From NCBI GenBank assembly GCA_003979345.1, contig RYVZ01000006.1:41052-105051 (forward strand): 64,000 nucleotides of DNA, read 5' to 3'. The stretch is from Lachnospiraceae bacterium. Its GTDB lineage: Bacteria > Bacillota > Clostridia > Lachnospirales > Lachnospiraceae. Positions 16,153-23,542 of the stretch are shown here, piece after piece. Under the pieces are notes generated by a model. It ran no database searches. It was not told the origin of the DNA and saw only the letters and a program-made list of their open reading frames with translations. Position 1 is the first letter of the stretch, and every line of letters starts with the position of its first letter. The translations under genes and the position numbers were made by a program.

Positions 16153-16180
16153 AAAAGAGCGCGTGAGCGCTCTTTTTTTT
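16151..16180 (+). terminator. Terminator of the acyltransferase-GT8 operon
   Basis: AAAAAAGAGCGC-GTGA-GCGCTCTTTTTTTT: perfect stem, A-run before, T-run after. It overlaps the stop codon of the fusion gene. Confidence 0.92.
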
Positions 16181-16196
16181 GTGTTTTGCGCTATGA

Positions 16197-16645
16197 TACA
16201 TTCAGAAACTGATGGAGAAATGCCGGAGCCTGGGGGAATACGCGCGGTTTGCGGAGAAGTCAAGGGCTGTTTATCGGAGGGGATGGAGCCGAGAATAGCG
16301 TTAGAGGAGGCAATCACGGACTGTATCGATCAGGACATATTGGCGGGCTTCTTAAAGAAATACCGGCCGGAGGTGCTGGGGATGCTGCTGGAAGAGTTTG
16401 ATGTGAAGAAGTATGAGAGGTCGCTGCGGGAGGAAGGACGGGAAGAAGGTTTGATGCAGGGACGAAAAGAAGGGCTGGCAGAAGGAATCGAAAAGGGAAT
16501 AGAACAAGAAAGCGGGCGCTACAGCAAATTAGTCTGTCCGTTACTGGCTGAGCATCGGGAGCAGGATTTGGAGCGTGCCGCCAAAGAGGCAGAATATCGG
16601 GAGCACTTATACGAGGAGCTTCATATTTATGAGCCGTTCCTATAA
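16197..16645 (+). pseudogene. Truncated, frameshifted Rpn-family nuclease/transposase gene
   Basis: The start frame reads YIQKLMEKCRSLGEYARFAE, and the next frame from about base 16284 reads ALEEAITDCIDQDILAGFLK then a charged tail LREEGREEGLMQGRKEGLAE. Joined, these match the C-terminal part of Rpn (PD-(D/E)XK recombination-promoting nuclease) proteins, including the typical REEGxxEGxxEG helix. The break falls at a GGGG run near 16278-16281, so one base has been lost or gained. The N-terminal catalytic domain is missing entirely. A dead fragment lying just after a terminator. Confidence 0.6.
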
Positions 16646-16702
16646 TCATGTGTGAATAGGGCAGGAAGCAAAAGAGAATTCGGATTTCAAAGTCACATTT
16701 AC

Positions 16703-17407
16703 TCAAAAATGCAATCGTCTGCGCACTGCATTGCGCAGGCGCTTTTTTGACAGGACCGTGACGAGTGCGACCGTGATGATGGCGCAGATTGTCAGCACAA
16801 TGCCTGACCATGAAAGATAGAACCTGTCATGCAGGAAGTGGTTTAAGATCAGTTCAATGCCGACGCAGAGCACGGCGATTTCCATAAAGCTGACGGTTGC
16901 GGTCACTAAAAACGAAAAGCGGAATTTCCGGAGCAGAAATGCCATAATCTCAGCGAGCAGCGTCACAAGGAGCGTGACCGGAAGAGCGATGCAGAGGAAC
17001 CAGTCATTTGTGTTCGTCAGCCACGTCAGCATATATAAATAGGCGCAGACGACCACGCCGTCGAGCATCAGCGAGGCGTAGGGAGAGAGCTTCGTATAAA
17101 TGATAAGCGGTATCATAAAGACCCATAGAACGCAGCAGGCGCCGATGATGGCAAGTGACCATAGATTTGCCTTATAGATAAAGACATTTAAGAGACCACA
17201 GGTGATCGCGGTCGAGAGCAGGACGACACTGACTAAAAGTGCGGCGTCTTTTCTTTTTACGAGCTCGACCTGTCCTTTTTCGCGCGGGAATGGTGGAACC
17301 GTTTCCGGTTGTATGAGCCGGGCAGGGTTGATGACCGGTGTGTTGCAGAGTGGACAACTTTTATGGGAGGCGTCCAGTTCGACGCCGCAGTTGACACAAT
17401 AGGACAT
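16703..17407 (-). CDS. DUF6320-type zinc-ribbon membrane protein
   Basis: A 234-residue protein starting with a zinc ribbon (CVNCG and CPLCN, Cys 4, 7, 18 and 21) followed by a linker and about six membrane helices. It fits my memory of DUF6320, found beside condensation-type acyltransferases and HSL hydrolases in Clostridia. The ATG follows AAGGAG. It begins 17 bases after the acyltransferase gene, with which it must be co-transcribed. Function unknown; a membrane partner or export role for the acyltransferase product is conceivable. Confidence 0.7.
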   Translation of the reverse strand: MSYCVNCGVELDASHKSCPLCNTPVINPARLIQPETVPPFPREKGQVELVKRKDAALLVSVVLLSTAITCGLLNVFIYKANLWSLAIIGACCVLWVFMIPLIIYTKLSPYASLMLDGVVVCAYLYMLTWLTNTNDWFLCIALPVTLLVTLLAEIMAFLLRKFRFSFLVTATVSFMEIAVLCVGIELILNHFLHDRFYLSWSGIVLTICAIITVALVTVLSKKRLRNAVRRRLHF

Positions 17408-17424
17408 AAAGAAAATCTCCTTTC

Positions 17425-18729
17425 TCAATTCCGGTTACTTGCGATTTTGACGTGAATACCGTCTTTTACGAGCTTTCGGAAGAAGAGGCGTTCGACATCC
17501 GCCTCAACGATACTGCTTGCAAAATTGATCGTAAGAATATCTTCATAGGTGATGATCGCACAGTTGGTACGGCGGGAAAATGGCTGCCCCATATAAATAT
17601 CAAAGCGCTCGATATGAGGTTTCATATCTTCCGGCACTGCCAGGAGTCCCATGTTCGTCAGACCTGCGGAAGAATTTTTATCTTGGACCGACGCGTAAAA
17701 GCGGCTGACGATGAAATCTTTCAAAAAGAGCGGTACAATACGGATAAATGGATTTGTCTGAGTAGCTGCATTGGTCGTGATATCGCCTCGCAGGAATTTT
17801 TCGTTGATATAATAGCGCATGAAATTATGTGTCTGCGTTACGACCTCTTCGAACGTGTAAGTGCCGAGGCGCGGGTCGATGCCCGGATAGACCATTGTGA
17901 TAAAATTGCGCAGTGTGTCGGACGGGAAAAAACGGCGCAGATTGACGGGCATGGCAATCTTAACAGGACGCAGCCTTAAATGCCATTCTTTCTCCTGTTT
18001 TTGCAAAAGCGCATAGAGAAGTACGGCGTTAAAATATTCCGTGACCGTGACACCGTATTTTTTTGCAACTTTTTTGGCCTCCGATGCGGAGAGCGTGCCG
18101 CCGATGATATTCAAGGTATAAAACGGTTCTTTGGTGCCCCGCACGCGGTAGGCTTTTTCGTGCTGTCTTGGCGGATGGACTTTGGCGTTTGCGTAGCGCA
18201 TATAGGCGTCCTCCAGTTCGCCGGCTGCGGGCTCGGCGTCAACGTCCATCACGAAATATTTTTTCGTGACAAAAAAGCCAAGCAGCTCTAAATAAACAGC
18301 AGTGACCGTCTGTAACACGCACATGCCGCCGGTCCCGTCGCCGAGGCAGTGGTGCGCTTCCATGGAAATCCTGTTTTCATAGTAATAAAAGCGGACAAGA
18401 TAGCGGTTATTCGTCTGGAAGCCCATCGGCATGCATGGATTTTGGATATCCGGCATCACATAGGGACCGGGGCGCCTGTTCGGTTCAAAATAGCGCCAGA
18501 ACAGTCCTTTTCTGATTGCAACCTTGTAGGTGGGAAAGCGTTTCATTGCAATATCGACTGCCCGCTGTAAGATATCCGGGTCGATCTTATATTTTAAGGT
18601 GACGCTTAGCCGGTATACAGCGGAAAAATCACGCCGCTGCAGTGTCGGATAGACGATCGCGGACAGATCAAGCTTGTACCAGTCTTTTTTGATACGTTTT
18701 TCAGTTTGCTGCAGATATTTTGCCGGCAT
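17425..18729 (-). CDS. Condensation-fold (alcohol/ester) acyltransferase
   Basis: A 434-residue member of the CoA-dependent acyltransferase superfamily that includes NRPS condensation domains and alcohol acetyltransferases. The active-site motif HHxxxDG is intact as HHCLGDG (His126-Gly132). Later blocks MPVNLRRFFPSDTLRNFI and SAGLTNMGLL match the DFGWG/N-x-G region poorly but are usual for this bacterial subgroup. No carrier protein or NRPS is nearby, so it likely acts on a small alcohol or lipid head group with acyl-CoA. It leads a two-gene operon and is divergent from the HSL-type hydrolase. Confidence 0.8.
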   Translation of the reverse strand: MPAKYLQQTEKRIKKDWYKLDLSAIVYPTLQRRDFSAVYRLSVTLKYKIDPDILQRAVDIAMKRFPTYKVAIRKGLFWRYFEPNRRPGPYVMPDIQNPCMPMGFQTNNRYLVRFYYYENRISMEAHHCLGDGTGGMCVLQTVTAVYLELLGFFVTKKYFVMDVDAEPAAGELEDAYMRYANAKVHPPRQHEKAYRVRGTKEPFYTLNIIGGTLSASEAKKVAKKYGVTVTEYFNAVLLYALLQKQEKEWHLRLRPVKIAMPVNLRRFFPSDTLRNFITMVYPGIDPRLGTYTFEEVVTQTHNFMRYYINEKFLRGDITTNAATQTNPFIRIVPLFLKDFIVSRFYASVQDKNSSAGLTNMGLLAVPEDMKPHIERFDIYMGQPFSRRTNCAIITYEDILTINFASSIVEADVERLFFRKLVKDGIHVKIASNRN

Positions 18730-18978
18730 GCGTATTCCTTTCAGAAGGTTTGCTTTTTGTATTTACTTTAACATATTAGGCAGTTCATGACAATCATTTC
18801 GCCGGATAAGACAACGAGGTAGTTTAGATTATAGTGCTTATGATGCTGCTTTCCAGTCAATATTCTTGTGTTTTCGTGTTCCTAATAAGAGTTAATCATA
18901 AGAAATCTGGAAACCGTGAAAGAAGTAATGTCCAGGACAAAGGATTTCTGCTTAAAAAAGTAATAACCGCATACAATG

Positions 18979-19007
18979 TTGTATTTCAAGACATCCTATA
19001 TTATAAT
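18979..19007 (+). promoter_or_regulatory. Sigma-A promoter of the HSL-type hydrolase
   Basis: TTGTAT, 17 bases, TATAAT, 73 bases before the start. The rest of the 350-base divergent gap is AT-rich and holds no other feature I can name. Confidence 0.65.
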
Positions 19008-19079
19008 CAAGATAATGGAAAGCATTCGGCGAAAAATGATGATAAAACGGGAACGGACAGACACGGAGGATAACACACA

Positions 19080-20153
19080 ATGGCGTGGGGCGGGAAAGCA
19101 AACCAAAATCTGATGAATGTGATCCGCAAGGTGCATAATCTGGTGGAGGCTGAGGATATTGATAAACACAGACAGTCCCAGAATAACCTTGGAGCCGTGC
19201 TGGGAAACCGGAAGGATACGCTGGTCAGGGAAGTTGAAATCGACGGTATGTACGGCGAATGGGTGAGTGTGGACAGGGCGCATATGAAAAAATATGTGAT
19301 TTTGTACTGTCATGGCGGAGGGTATATGACAGGAAGCAGCCTTTATGCCCGGACGCTTACAACGAAGCTTGCCGCCTCGACTTCTATGGATGTGCTCTGC
19401 TTTGATTACCGGCTTGCACCGGAAAATCCGTATCCGGCAGCTGTAGAGGACGCTATGCGGGCATGGAATTATCTGATGCTTTTGGGATATGGTGCGCGCG
19501 ACGTGATCGTTGCCGGGGATTCTGCAGGCGGTAATCTTGCGCTCTCATTATCGTTGAAGCTGAAAGAAGAAGGACGGCTGCTGCCGCGGGGACTCGTGCT
19601 GATGTCGCCCTGGACCGACTTAAGCTCGGGCGGGCGTTCGCATGAAACAAGAGCAGCGCTCGATCCGGTGCTGGATAAGAAATATCTGCAGAAAGCGATC
19701 CGTGCATACGTCGGGGAAGGCCTGGAAGCAGCAGAAGCAGGAAAAGCTGAAAAAGGCAGGGAGACCAAAGAAGCCGGAAACGCTGAAATAGGCGGGGAAG
19801 CCAAAGGAACCGGAAAGGCTGAAAAAGGCAAAGAAGCCGGAGAAGCTGAAAAAGGCAAAGAAGCTGGGACGGCAGGGGAGACCGCTAAATATGCGGAGAA
19901 TTTGACGGATCCGCTCATATCTCCGTTGTTTGGTGATTTTGCAGGCTTTCCGCCTACTTATATTCAGGTGGGCGATAATGAGGTGCTCTTAGACGATGCG
20001 ACTCGCCTCCATAAAAACATGATCAAGGCCAATGTGTCTGTGAAACTGGATGTTTTTGACGGCATGTGGCATGTGTTTCAGATGTCGCCGTTTAAGACAG
20101 CATATGAAGCAATGGATAAGAACGCGGAGTTTATTTATGATATCTGCCGTTAG
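19080..20153 (+). CDS. HSL-family alpha/beta hydrolase with a repeat insert
   Basis: A 357-residue esterase of the hormone-sensitive-lipase family. The oxyanion motif HGGGYMTG is near residue 78, the nucleophile motif is GDSAGGN near 146-152, the acid lies in VGDNEVLLDD, and the catalytic His is in GMWHVFQ near 330. Residues about 214-275 are a low-complexity insert of Glu/Ala/Gly/Lys repeats (AGKAEKG, KGKEAGEAEKG) between nucleophile and acid, absent from the normal fold. ACGGAGG precedes the ATG. It is divergent from the acyltransferase-DUF6320 pair, suggesting one system that makes and removes an ester. Confidence 0.87.
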   Translation: MAWGGKANQNLMNVIRKVHNLVEAEDIDKHRQSQNNLGAVLGNRKDTLVREVEIDGMYGEWVSVDRAHMKKYVILYCHGGGYMTGSSLYARTLTTKLAASTSMDVLCFDYRLAPENPYPAAVEDAMRAWNYLMLLGYGARDVIVAGDSAGGNLALSLSLKLKEEGRLLPRGLVLMSPWTDLSSGGRSHETRAALDPVLDKKYLQKAIRAYVGEGLEAAEAGKAEKGRETKEAGNAEIGGEAKGTGKAEKGKEAGEAEKGKEAGTAGETAKYAENLTDPLISPLFGDFAGFPPTYIQVGDNEVLLDDATRLHKNMIKANVSVKLDVFDGMWHVFQMSPFKTAYEAMDKNAEFIYDICR

Positions 20154-20224
20154 GATTTCCGCGCCGCGGAAGCTTCTGAAACGGTTTATTTAATAGATTG
20201 GGGATATCCCCCTGGAGTTTGAAA

Positions 20225-20518
20225 ATGAGAGTATATCTTTGGATCGCAGCATATGTGCTGGCAATCAACGTGATTGGTTTTTTCAGTATGTATCTTGACA
20301 AGCGGAAAGCACGCAAAAAGCTGTGGCGCATCCCCGAAGCGACGCTGTTTCTGATCGCTATCATCGGGGGAAGCATCGGTTCGATCATAGGAATGCATTT
20401 ATTCCGCCATAAGACAAGGCACTGGTATTTCGTGTATGGGATGCCGGTCATTTTAGTATTGCAGATCGCAGCGGTGATCGCGCTGATCGTGTCGCCAATT
20501 GAGATCGGCACGATTTGA
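20225..20518 (+). CDS. DUF1294 membrane protein
   Basis: A 97-residue protein with the DUF1294 pattern: a first helix ending NVIGFFSMYLDKRKARKKLW, then RIPEATLFLIAIIGGSIGS, IGMHLFRHKTRHWYF and a last helix. The conserved YLDKRKA, RIPE and H-R/K-T-R-H motifs are all present. Function of the family is unknown. CTGGAG precedes the ATG. It sits 72 bases after the hydrolase and may share its transcript. Confidence 0.88.
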   Translation: MRVYLWIAAYVLAINVIGFFSMYLDKRKARKKLWRIPEATLFLIAIIGGSIGSIIGMHLFRHKTRHWYFVYGMPVILVLQIAAVIALIVSPIEIGTI

Positions 20519-20546
20519 GCGGACTGACAGCGTAATCGGCAGGCGG

Positions 20547-20750
20547 CAGACCCCGGGGCGGACAGCGAAATTGACGGATGACAGAACCCGGGACGGACAG
20601 CGAAATTGACGGATGACAGAACCCGGGACAGACAGCGAAATCGACGGATGGCAGAATCTGGGATGAACGGCGAAATTGACGGATGACAGAACCCGGGACG
20701 GACAGCGAAATCGACGGATGGCAGAACCGGACAGACGTTGAAACCGGAGA
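20547..20750. repeat. 35-bp tandem array upstream of the LytTR gene
   Basis: Five complete units of exactly 35 bp plus a partial sixth. Each opens CAGAACCCGGGACGGACAGC and ends GAAAT(T/C)GACGGATG(A/G). Units differ by a few transitions. The period is not a multiple of three and no reading frame is kept. There are no unique spacers, so it is not CRISPR. The partial sixth unit appears to supply the -35 box of the next promoter. Confidence 0.9.
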
Positions 20751-20756
20751 TATAAT
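20728..20756 (+). promoter_or_regulatory. Promoter of the LytTR response regulator
   Basis: CGGACA, 17 bases, TATAAT. The -35-like CGGACA is the GGACGGACAG part of the 35-bp repeat, so the array abuts or forms the promoter. Confidence 0.5.
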
Positions 20757-20813
20757 AAAAGCAATTTGGCTGCAAAACGGGGGATGTGCGGCGCATAAAG
20801 GGGGGGACAGCAT

Positions 20814-21530
20814 ATGCATATTGCGGTTTATGACGATAACATCGCGGACAGAAAGCAATTGGAGCGTCTGCTTGGCAGGGAGTCAGATAAAAGGATTCCG
20901 ACGACAGGAAATCTCTATATTGACAGTCATGGCAGTTTTGAGTCCCTTCTGCATGCACCCATGCAGTATGAACTATTTTTTATTGACTGCCACAGCGGGG
21001 ACAAAGATGGCATGGATGTCGCGCACATGCTTCGGAAAGCCGGCGTAACGGCTCCGATCGTGATGTGCTCCGGTAAGACAGACTATACTGCGTTTTCTGC
21101 CGCCCCGGAGATGCTTCTTCATATCAAAAAACCAATTCAGAAGGAAGCGCTTTCCGCTATTATTGACGAGGCGCTTGAGATCCATACCCATATGGAACAG
21201 CCGATCACGATTCAGGGTGAAAAGGAAACGATTTATCTGCATGAGCATGACATCCTTTATGCAAACGAATACCATCACACAATGCATATTCATACCGCTT
21301 CCGGTAAAGTACATTCCACGCTCGGGCGGCTCGCGGATCTGATCATCACGCTGGAAGATAACCCCCGCTTCTTATGTACGGAAAAAAAATGCATTGTCAA
21401 TCTGCTGCATGTAAACGAGGTGCGGTTCGGAAAGATCGTATTCGATACGCAGGAGACTCTTTCGTTTCCGTTCTGGCAGACAGAACATGTGAAAAAACTG
21501 CATCACTATGCTAAAACGCATGCAGAGTAG
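20814..21530 (+). CDS. LytTR-family response regulator
   Basis: A 238-residue response regulator: receiver domain (about 1-125) with acidic residues YDDN at the start, phosphorylatable Asp58 in FFIDCHSGDKDG and Lys in HIKKP; then a LytTR DNA-binding domain (about 135-235) with IYLHEHDILYANEYHH and FLCTEKKCIVNLLHV. Such regulators (AgrA, VirR) bind promoter-proximal direct repeats and work with membrane histidine kinases. No kinase is adjacent. GGGGGGAC precedes the start. The 35-bp array upstream could be its own target, which is inference. Confidence 0.88.
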   Translation: MHIAVYDDNIADRKQLERLLGRESDKRIPTTGNLYIDSHGSFESLLHAPMQYELFFIDCHSGDKDGMDVAHMLRKAGVTAPIVMCSGKTDYTAFSAAPEMLLHIKKPIQKEALSAIIDEALEIHTHMEQPITIQGEKETIYLHEHDILYANEYHHTMHIHTASGKVHSTLGRLADLIITLEDNPRFLCTEKKCIVNLLHVNEVRFGKIVFDTQETLSFPFWQTEHVKKLHHYAKTHAE

Positions 21531-21571
21531 GGACTTATGAGCGTTATCATTCGGAACACGCAGACAGGATA

Positions 21572-21660
21572 AAAAAGGATGTGTGCTAAAGCACGCAGAT
21601 GGGAGCAAGTTTGAAAGTAAACTTTCAAATATTGATTGATATGTGCGCTGAAGCGCACAG
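21572..21660 (+). promoter_or_regulatory. Three consecutive stem-loops in the redoxin leader
   Basis: In order: GTGC-TAAA-GCAC, the perfect 9-bp TTTGAAAGT-AA-ACTTTCAAA (21610-21629), and the perfect 7-bp TGTGCGC-TGAA-GCGCACA (21642-21659). The first and third share the TGTGC(N)AAGCACA theme seen near base 60. They sit directly before the redoxin ribosome site. Confidence 0.55.
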
Positions 21661-21673
21661 AAGGGGTATAAGA

Positions 21674-22384
21674 ATGAAAAACAGAAACAGAATCATACGA
21701 TTTTTAAGTGTCGTGATGCTCACTGCCGCGCTGACAGCGGGATGTGCAGAGCAGGAACCGACGCAGGGCGGAAAGGATGCATTGCAGACGGATGATGCGG
21801 GCGGCGTGGATACGACGAAGCTGCAGGGGAGTCCGGACGAGGGTGGATCGGATGGTTTGTCAAACGCCGGAGAGAACAATACTGACAGCGAAAATGATGT
21901 GATGAACGGGACGGCGTCAAAGCTCGGCAGTCTTGTGGAATTCAGTGCGGAAACGCTGGACGGGGCTGTTTTTACTCAGGAGGATATTCAGAATAAAGAT
22001 GTGACAGTGATCAATTTTTGGGCACTTACCTGCGGTCCCTGCATTGCCGAGATGCCCGATCTCGCAGCGTTTGAAAAATCGCTGCCCGACAATGTGCAGG
22101 TCGTAACGGTCTGCTTTGACGGCGCATGGTCCAAGGAGGAGACACAGGAGCTGTTAGAAGAGTGCGGCTTTGAAGGTGTGACGCTGATCGCGTTTGAAGG
22201 GGATCTTTATGATCTGTGCAGAAATATTCAATACACACCGACGACAGTAGTTGTGGATTCGGAGGGGAACCTTATAGGTGATTCCATTATCGGAAGACAG
22301 GCGGATCTGTCCGGGACATACCTGGAGGCAGTTAATACGGTTTTGCGCGCAGGAGGAAAGGATGAGATCAGTCTTGAAGAATAA
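21674..22384 (+). CDS. TlpA-like thioredoxin-fold lipoprotein
   Basis: A 236-residue lipoprotein: signal peptide with lipobox LTAGC (Cys24), an acidic low-complexity linker of about 60 residues (QTDDAGGVDTTKLQGSPDEG), then a TlpA/ResA-type redoxin domain. The active site is ALTCGPCIAEMP with Cys120 and Cys123, and the cis-Pro region is IQYTPTTVVVDSEG. It would act outside the membrane as a disulfide reductase or electron carrier. AAGGGG precedes the ATG. It opens a three-gene operon with CD1871A and a membrane polyferredoxin, overlapping the next gene by 23 bases. Confidence 0.92.
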   Translation: MKNRNRIIRFLSVVMLTAALTAGCAEQEPTQGGKDALQTDDAGGVDTTKLQGSPDEGGSDGLSNAGENNTDSENDVMNGTASKLGSLVEFSAETLDGAVFTQEDIQNKDVTVINFWALTCGPCIAEMPDLAAFEKSLPDNVQVVTVCFDGAWSKEETQELLEECGFEGVTLIAFEGDLYDLCRNIQYTPTTVVVDSEGNLIGDSIIGRQADLSGTYLEAVNTVLRAGGKDEISLEE

Positions 22385-22529
22385 ATCAGTGTTTAGAATT
22401 CGATGTGCCAGATGTATGTGTTTGGCGGCGGGAATTCTTTTTATTGGGATCGGGCTTGTCAGGCAGGAACATTTGGAAGTCATGCAGAAGGCGGTGAGGA
22501 TATGTCTGGAATGCATCGGCATCGGATGA
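22362..22529 (+). CDS. CD1871A-family CXXC-motif small membrane protein
   Basis: A 55-residue protein: basic N-terminus, one hydrophobic helix (MCLAAGILFIGIGLV), then EHLEVMQKAVRICLECIGIG ending in a CLEC motif. This matches my memory of the CD1871A family, usually found between a redoxin and a 4Fe-4S membrane protein. An AGGAGG site five bases ahead decides the start. It overlaps both neighbours, so the three are translated together. The terminal CXXC probably relays electrons or thiols between partners; no function is proven. Confidence 0.82.
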   Translation: MRSVLKNKSVFRIRCARCMCLAAGILFIGIGLVRQEHLEVMQKAVRICLECIGIG

Positions 22530-23422
22530 AACATAAAAGAAGCATGATCCAGCTCTTATCTGCAGTCCTTCTAAACGGTTACATGATCGGATTCCGAAAC
22601 GGAAAGATTTATACCGGAAAAGCAAAGGCAGTGTGCGTACCGGTCCTGAACTGCTATTCCTGTCCGGGCGCTTTGGGTGCCTGTCCGGTTGGAGCGCTTC
22701 AGGCGGCAGTGGGCGGGGGAAAGGGGCATGTTCCGTTTTATGTGCTGGGTATTCTGATGTTGTTTGGCGTCGTTCTGGGCAGGGTGGTGTGCGGCTTTCT
22801 GTGTCCATTTGGGTTCGTGCAGGATCTGTTGTATAAAATACCGGTTCCCAAGCTGCATGTACCAAAAAAGATCGACCGTCCGGCACGGTATCTGAAATAT
22901 GTCGTGCTGCTTGCGGCGGTCATCCTGCTTCCGGTGTCTGCCGCTGCCAAAACAGGCGCGGCGGTGCCGTATTTTTGTAAATACATATGTCCTGCGGGGA
23001 CATTAGGCGGTGCGCTTCCGCTGATGGGGGCTGATCCCGTACTCAGAGACCTGACCGGGACGCTGTTTGACTGGAAACTTTTTGTGCTGGCGGTCGTGCT
23101 GATCTTATCCATGCTCATCAGCCGCCCATTCTGCCGCTATCTCTGTCCGCTTGGCGCATTTTATGCGCTGTTCAACCGTTTCAGCTTTTTTCAGATGCAG
23201 CTCGATCAAACAAAATGCACGGGATGCGGGGCTTGTGAGCGGGTCTGCCCGATGGAAGTCGAAGTTACAAGGAACATCAACAGTGCGGAATGCATTCGCT
23301 GCGGAAAGTGTAAGGGTGCATGTCCCACAGGGGCGATCTCATCCGGTTTTGGCAACAAGGAAGGTACTTCGGAACCAGGAAACGAAGCGTCGGGAAAAAA
23401 AGAGAGACGAATCCCGGAATAA
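22511..23422 (+). CDS. NapH/CcoG-like membrane polyferredoxin
   Basis: About 303 residues with several membrane helices and many cysteine motifs. Membrane part: CYSCPGALGACPVGAL, CGFLCPFGFVQDLL, CKYICPAGTLGG and CRYLCPLGAFYALF; soluble end: two 4Fe-4S clusters, CTGCGACERVCP and CIRCGKCKGACP. NapH-type proteins pass electrons across the membrane from quinol or ferredoxin. With the upstream thiol lipoprotein and CXXC peptide it probably powers reduction of external thiols. The tail after residue 275 is low complexity. Three ATGs are possible starts (22502, 22511, 22526); none has an ideal site, so the N-terminus is uncertain. Confidence 0.88.
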   Translation: MHRHRMKHKRSMIQLLSAVLLNGYMIGFRNGKIYTGKAKAVCVPVLNCYSCPGALGACPVGALQAAVGGGKGHVPFYVLGILMLFGVVLGRVVCGFLCPFGFVQDLLYKIPVPKLHVPKKIDRPARYLKYVVLLAAVILLPVSAAAKTGAAVPYFCKYICPAGTLGGALPLMGADPVLRDLTGTLFDWKLFVLAVVLILSMLISRPFCRYLCPLGAFYALFNRFSFFQMQLDQTKCTGCGACERVCPMEVEVTRNINSAECIRCGKCKGACPTGAISSGFGNKEGTSEPGNEASGKKERRIPE

Positions 23423-23542
23423 TGCTGCAATGATTAAGGGGCAGATAAGTGACAAAGATGAATCGGTGACAAAAGACGGGTAAATGATAAAGAGTCAGGT
23501 TCTGAGAATGACAGGATAGTCCCAAGAGCTATGAAATAATTA

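Noticed and set aside
17452..18570. Plus-strand frames of 60-175 codons
   Set aside because: Antisense to the condensation-fold acyltransferase, which has an intact HHxxxDG motif and ribosome site.
20547..20750. Possible CRISPR array
   Set aside because: Units are contiguous 35-bp repeats with no unique spacers and no cas genes nearby.
20131..20958. Pro/Ser/Arg-rich minus-strand frame over the 35-bp array
   Set aside because: Its repeats come from the array read in three frames; antisense to a hydrolase end, DUF1294 and the LytTR start.
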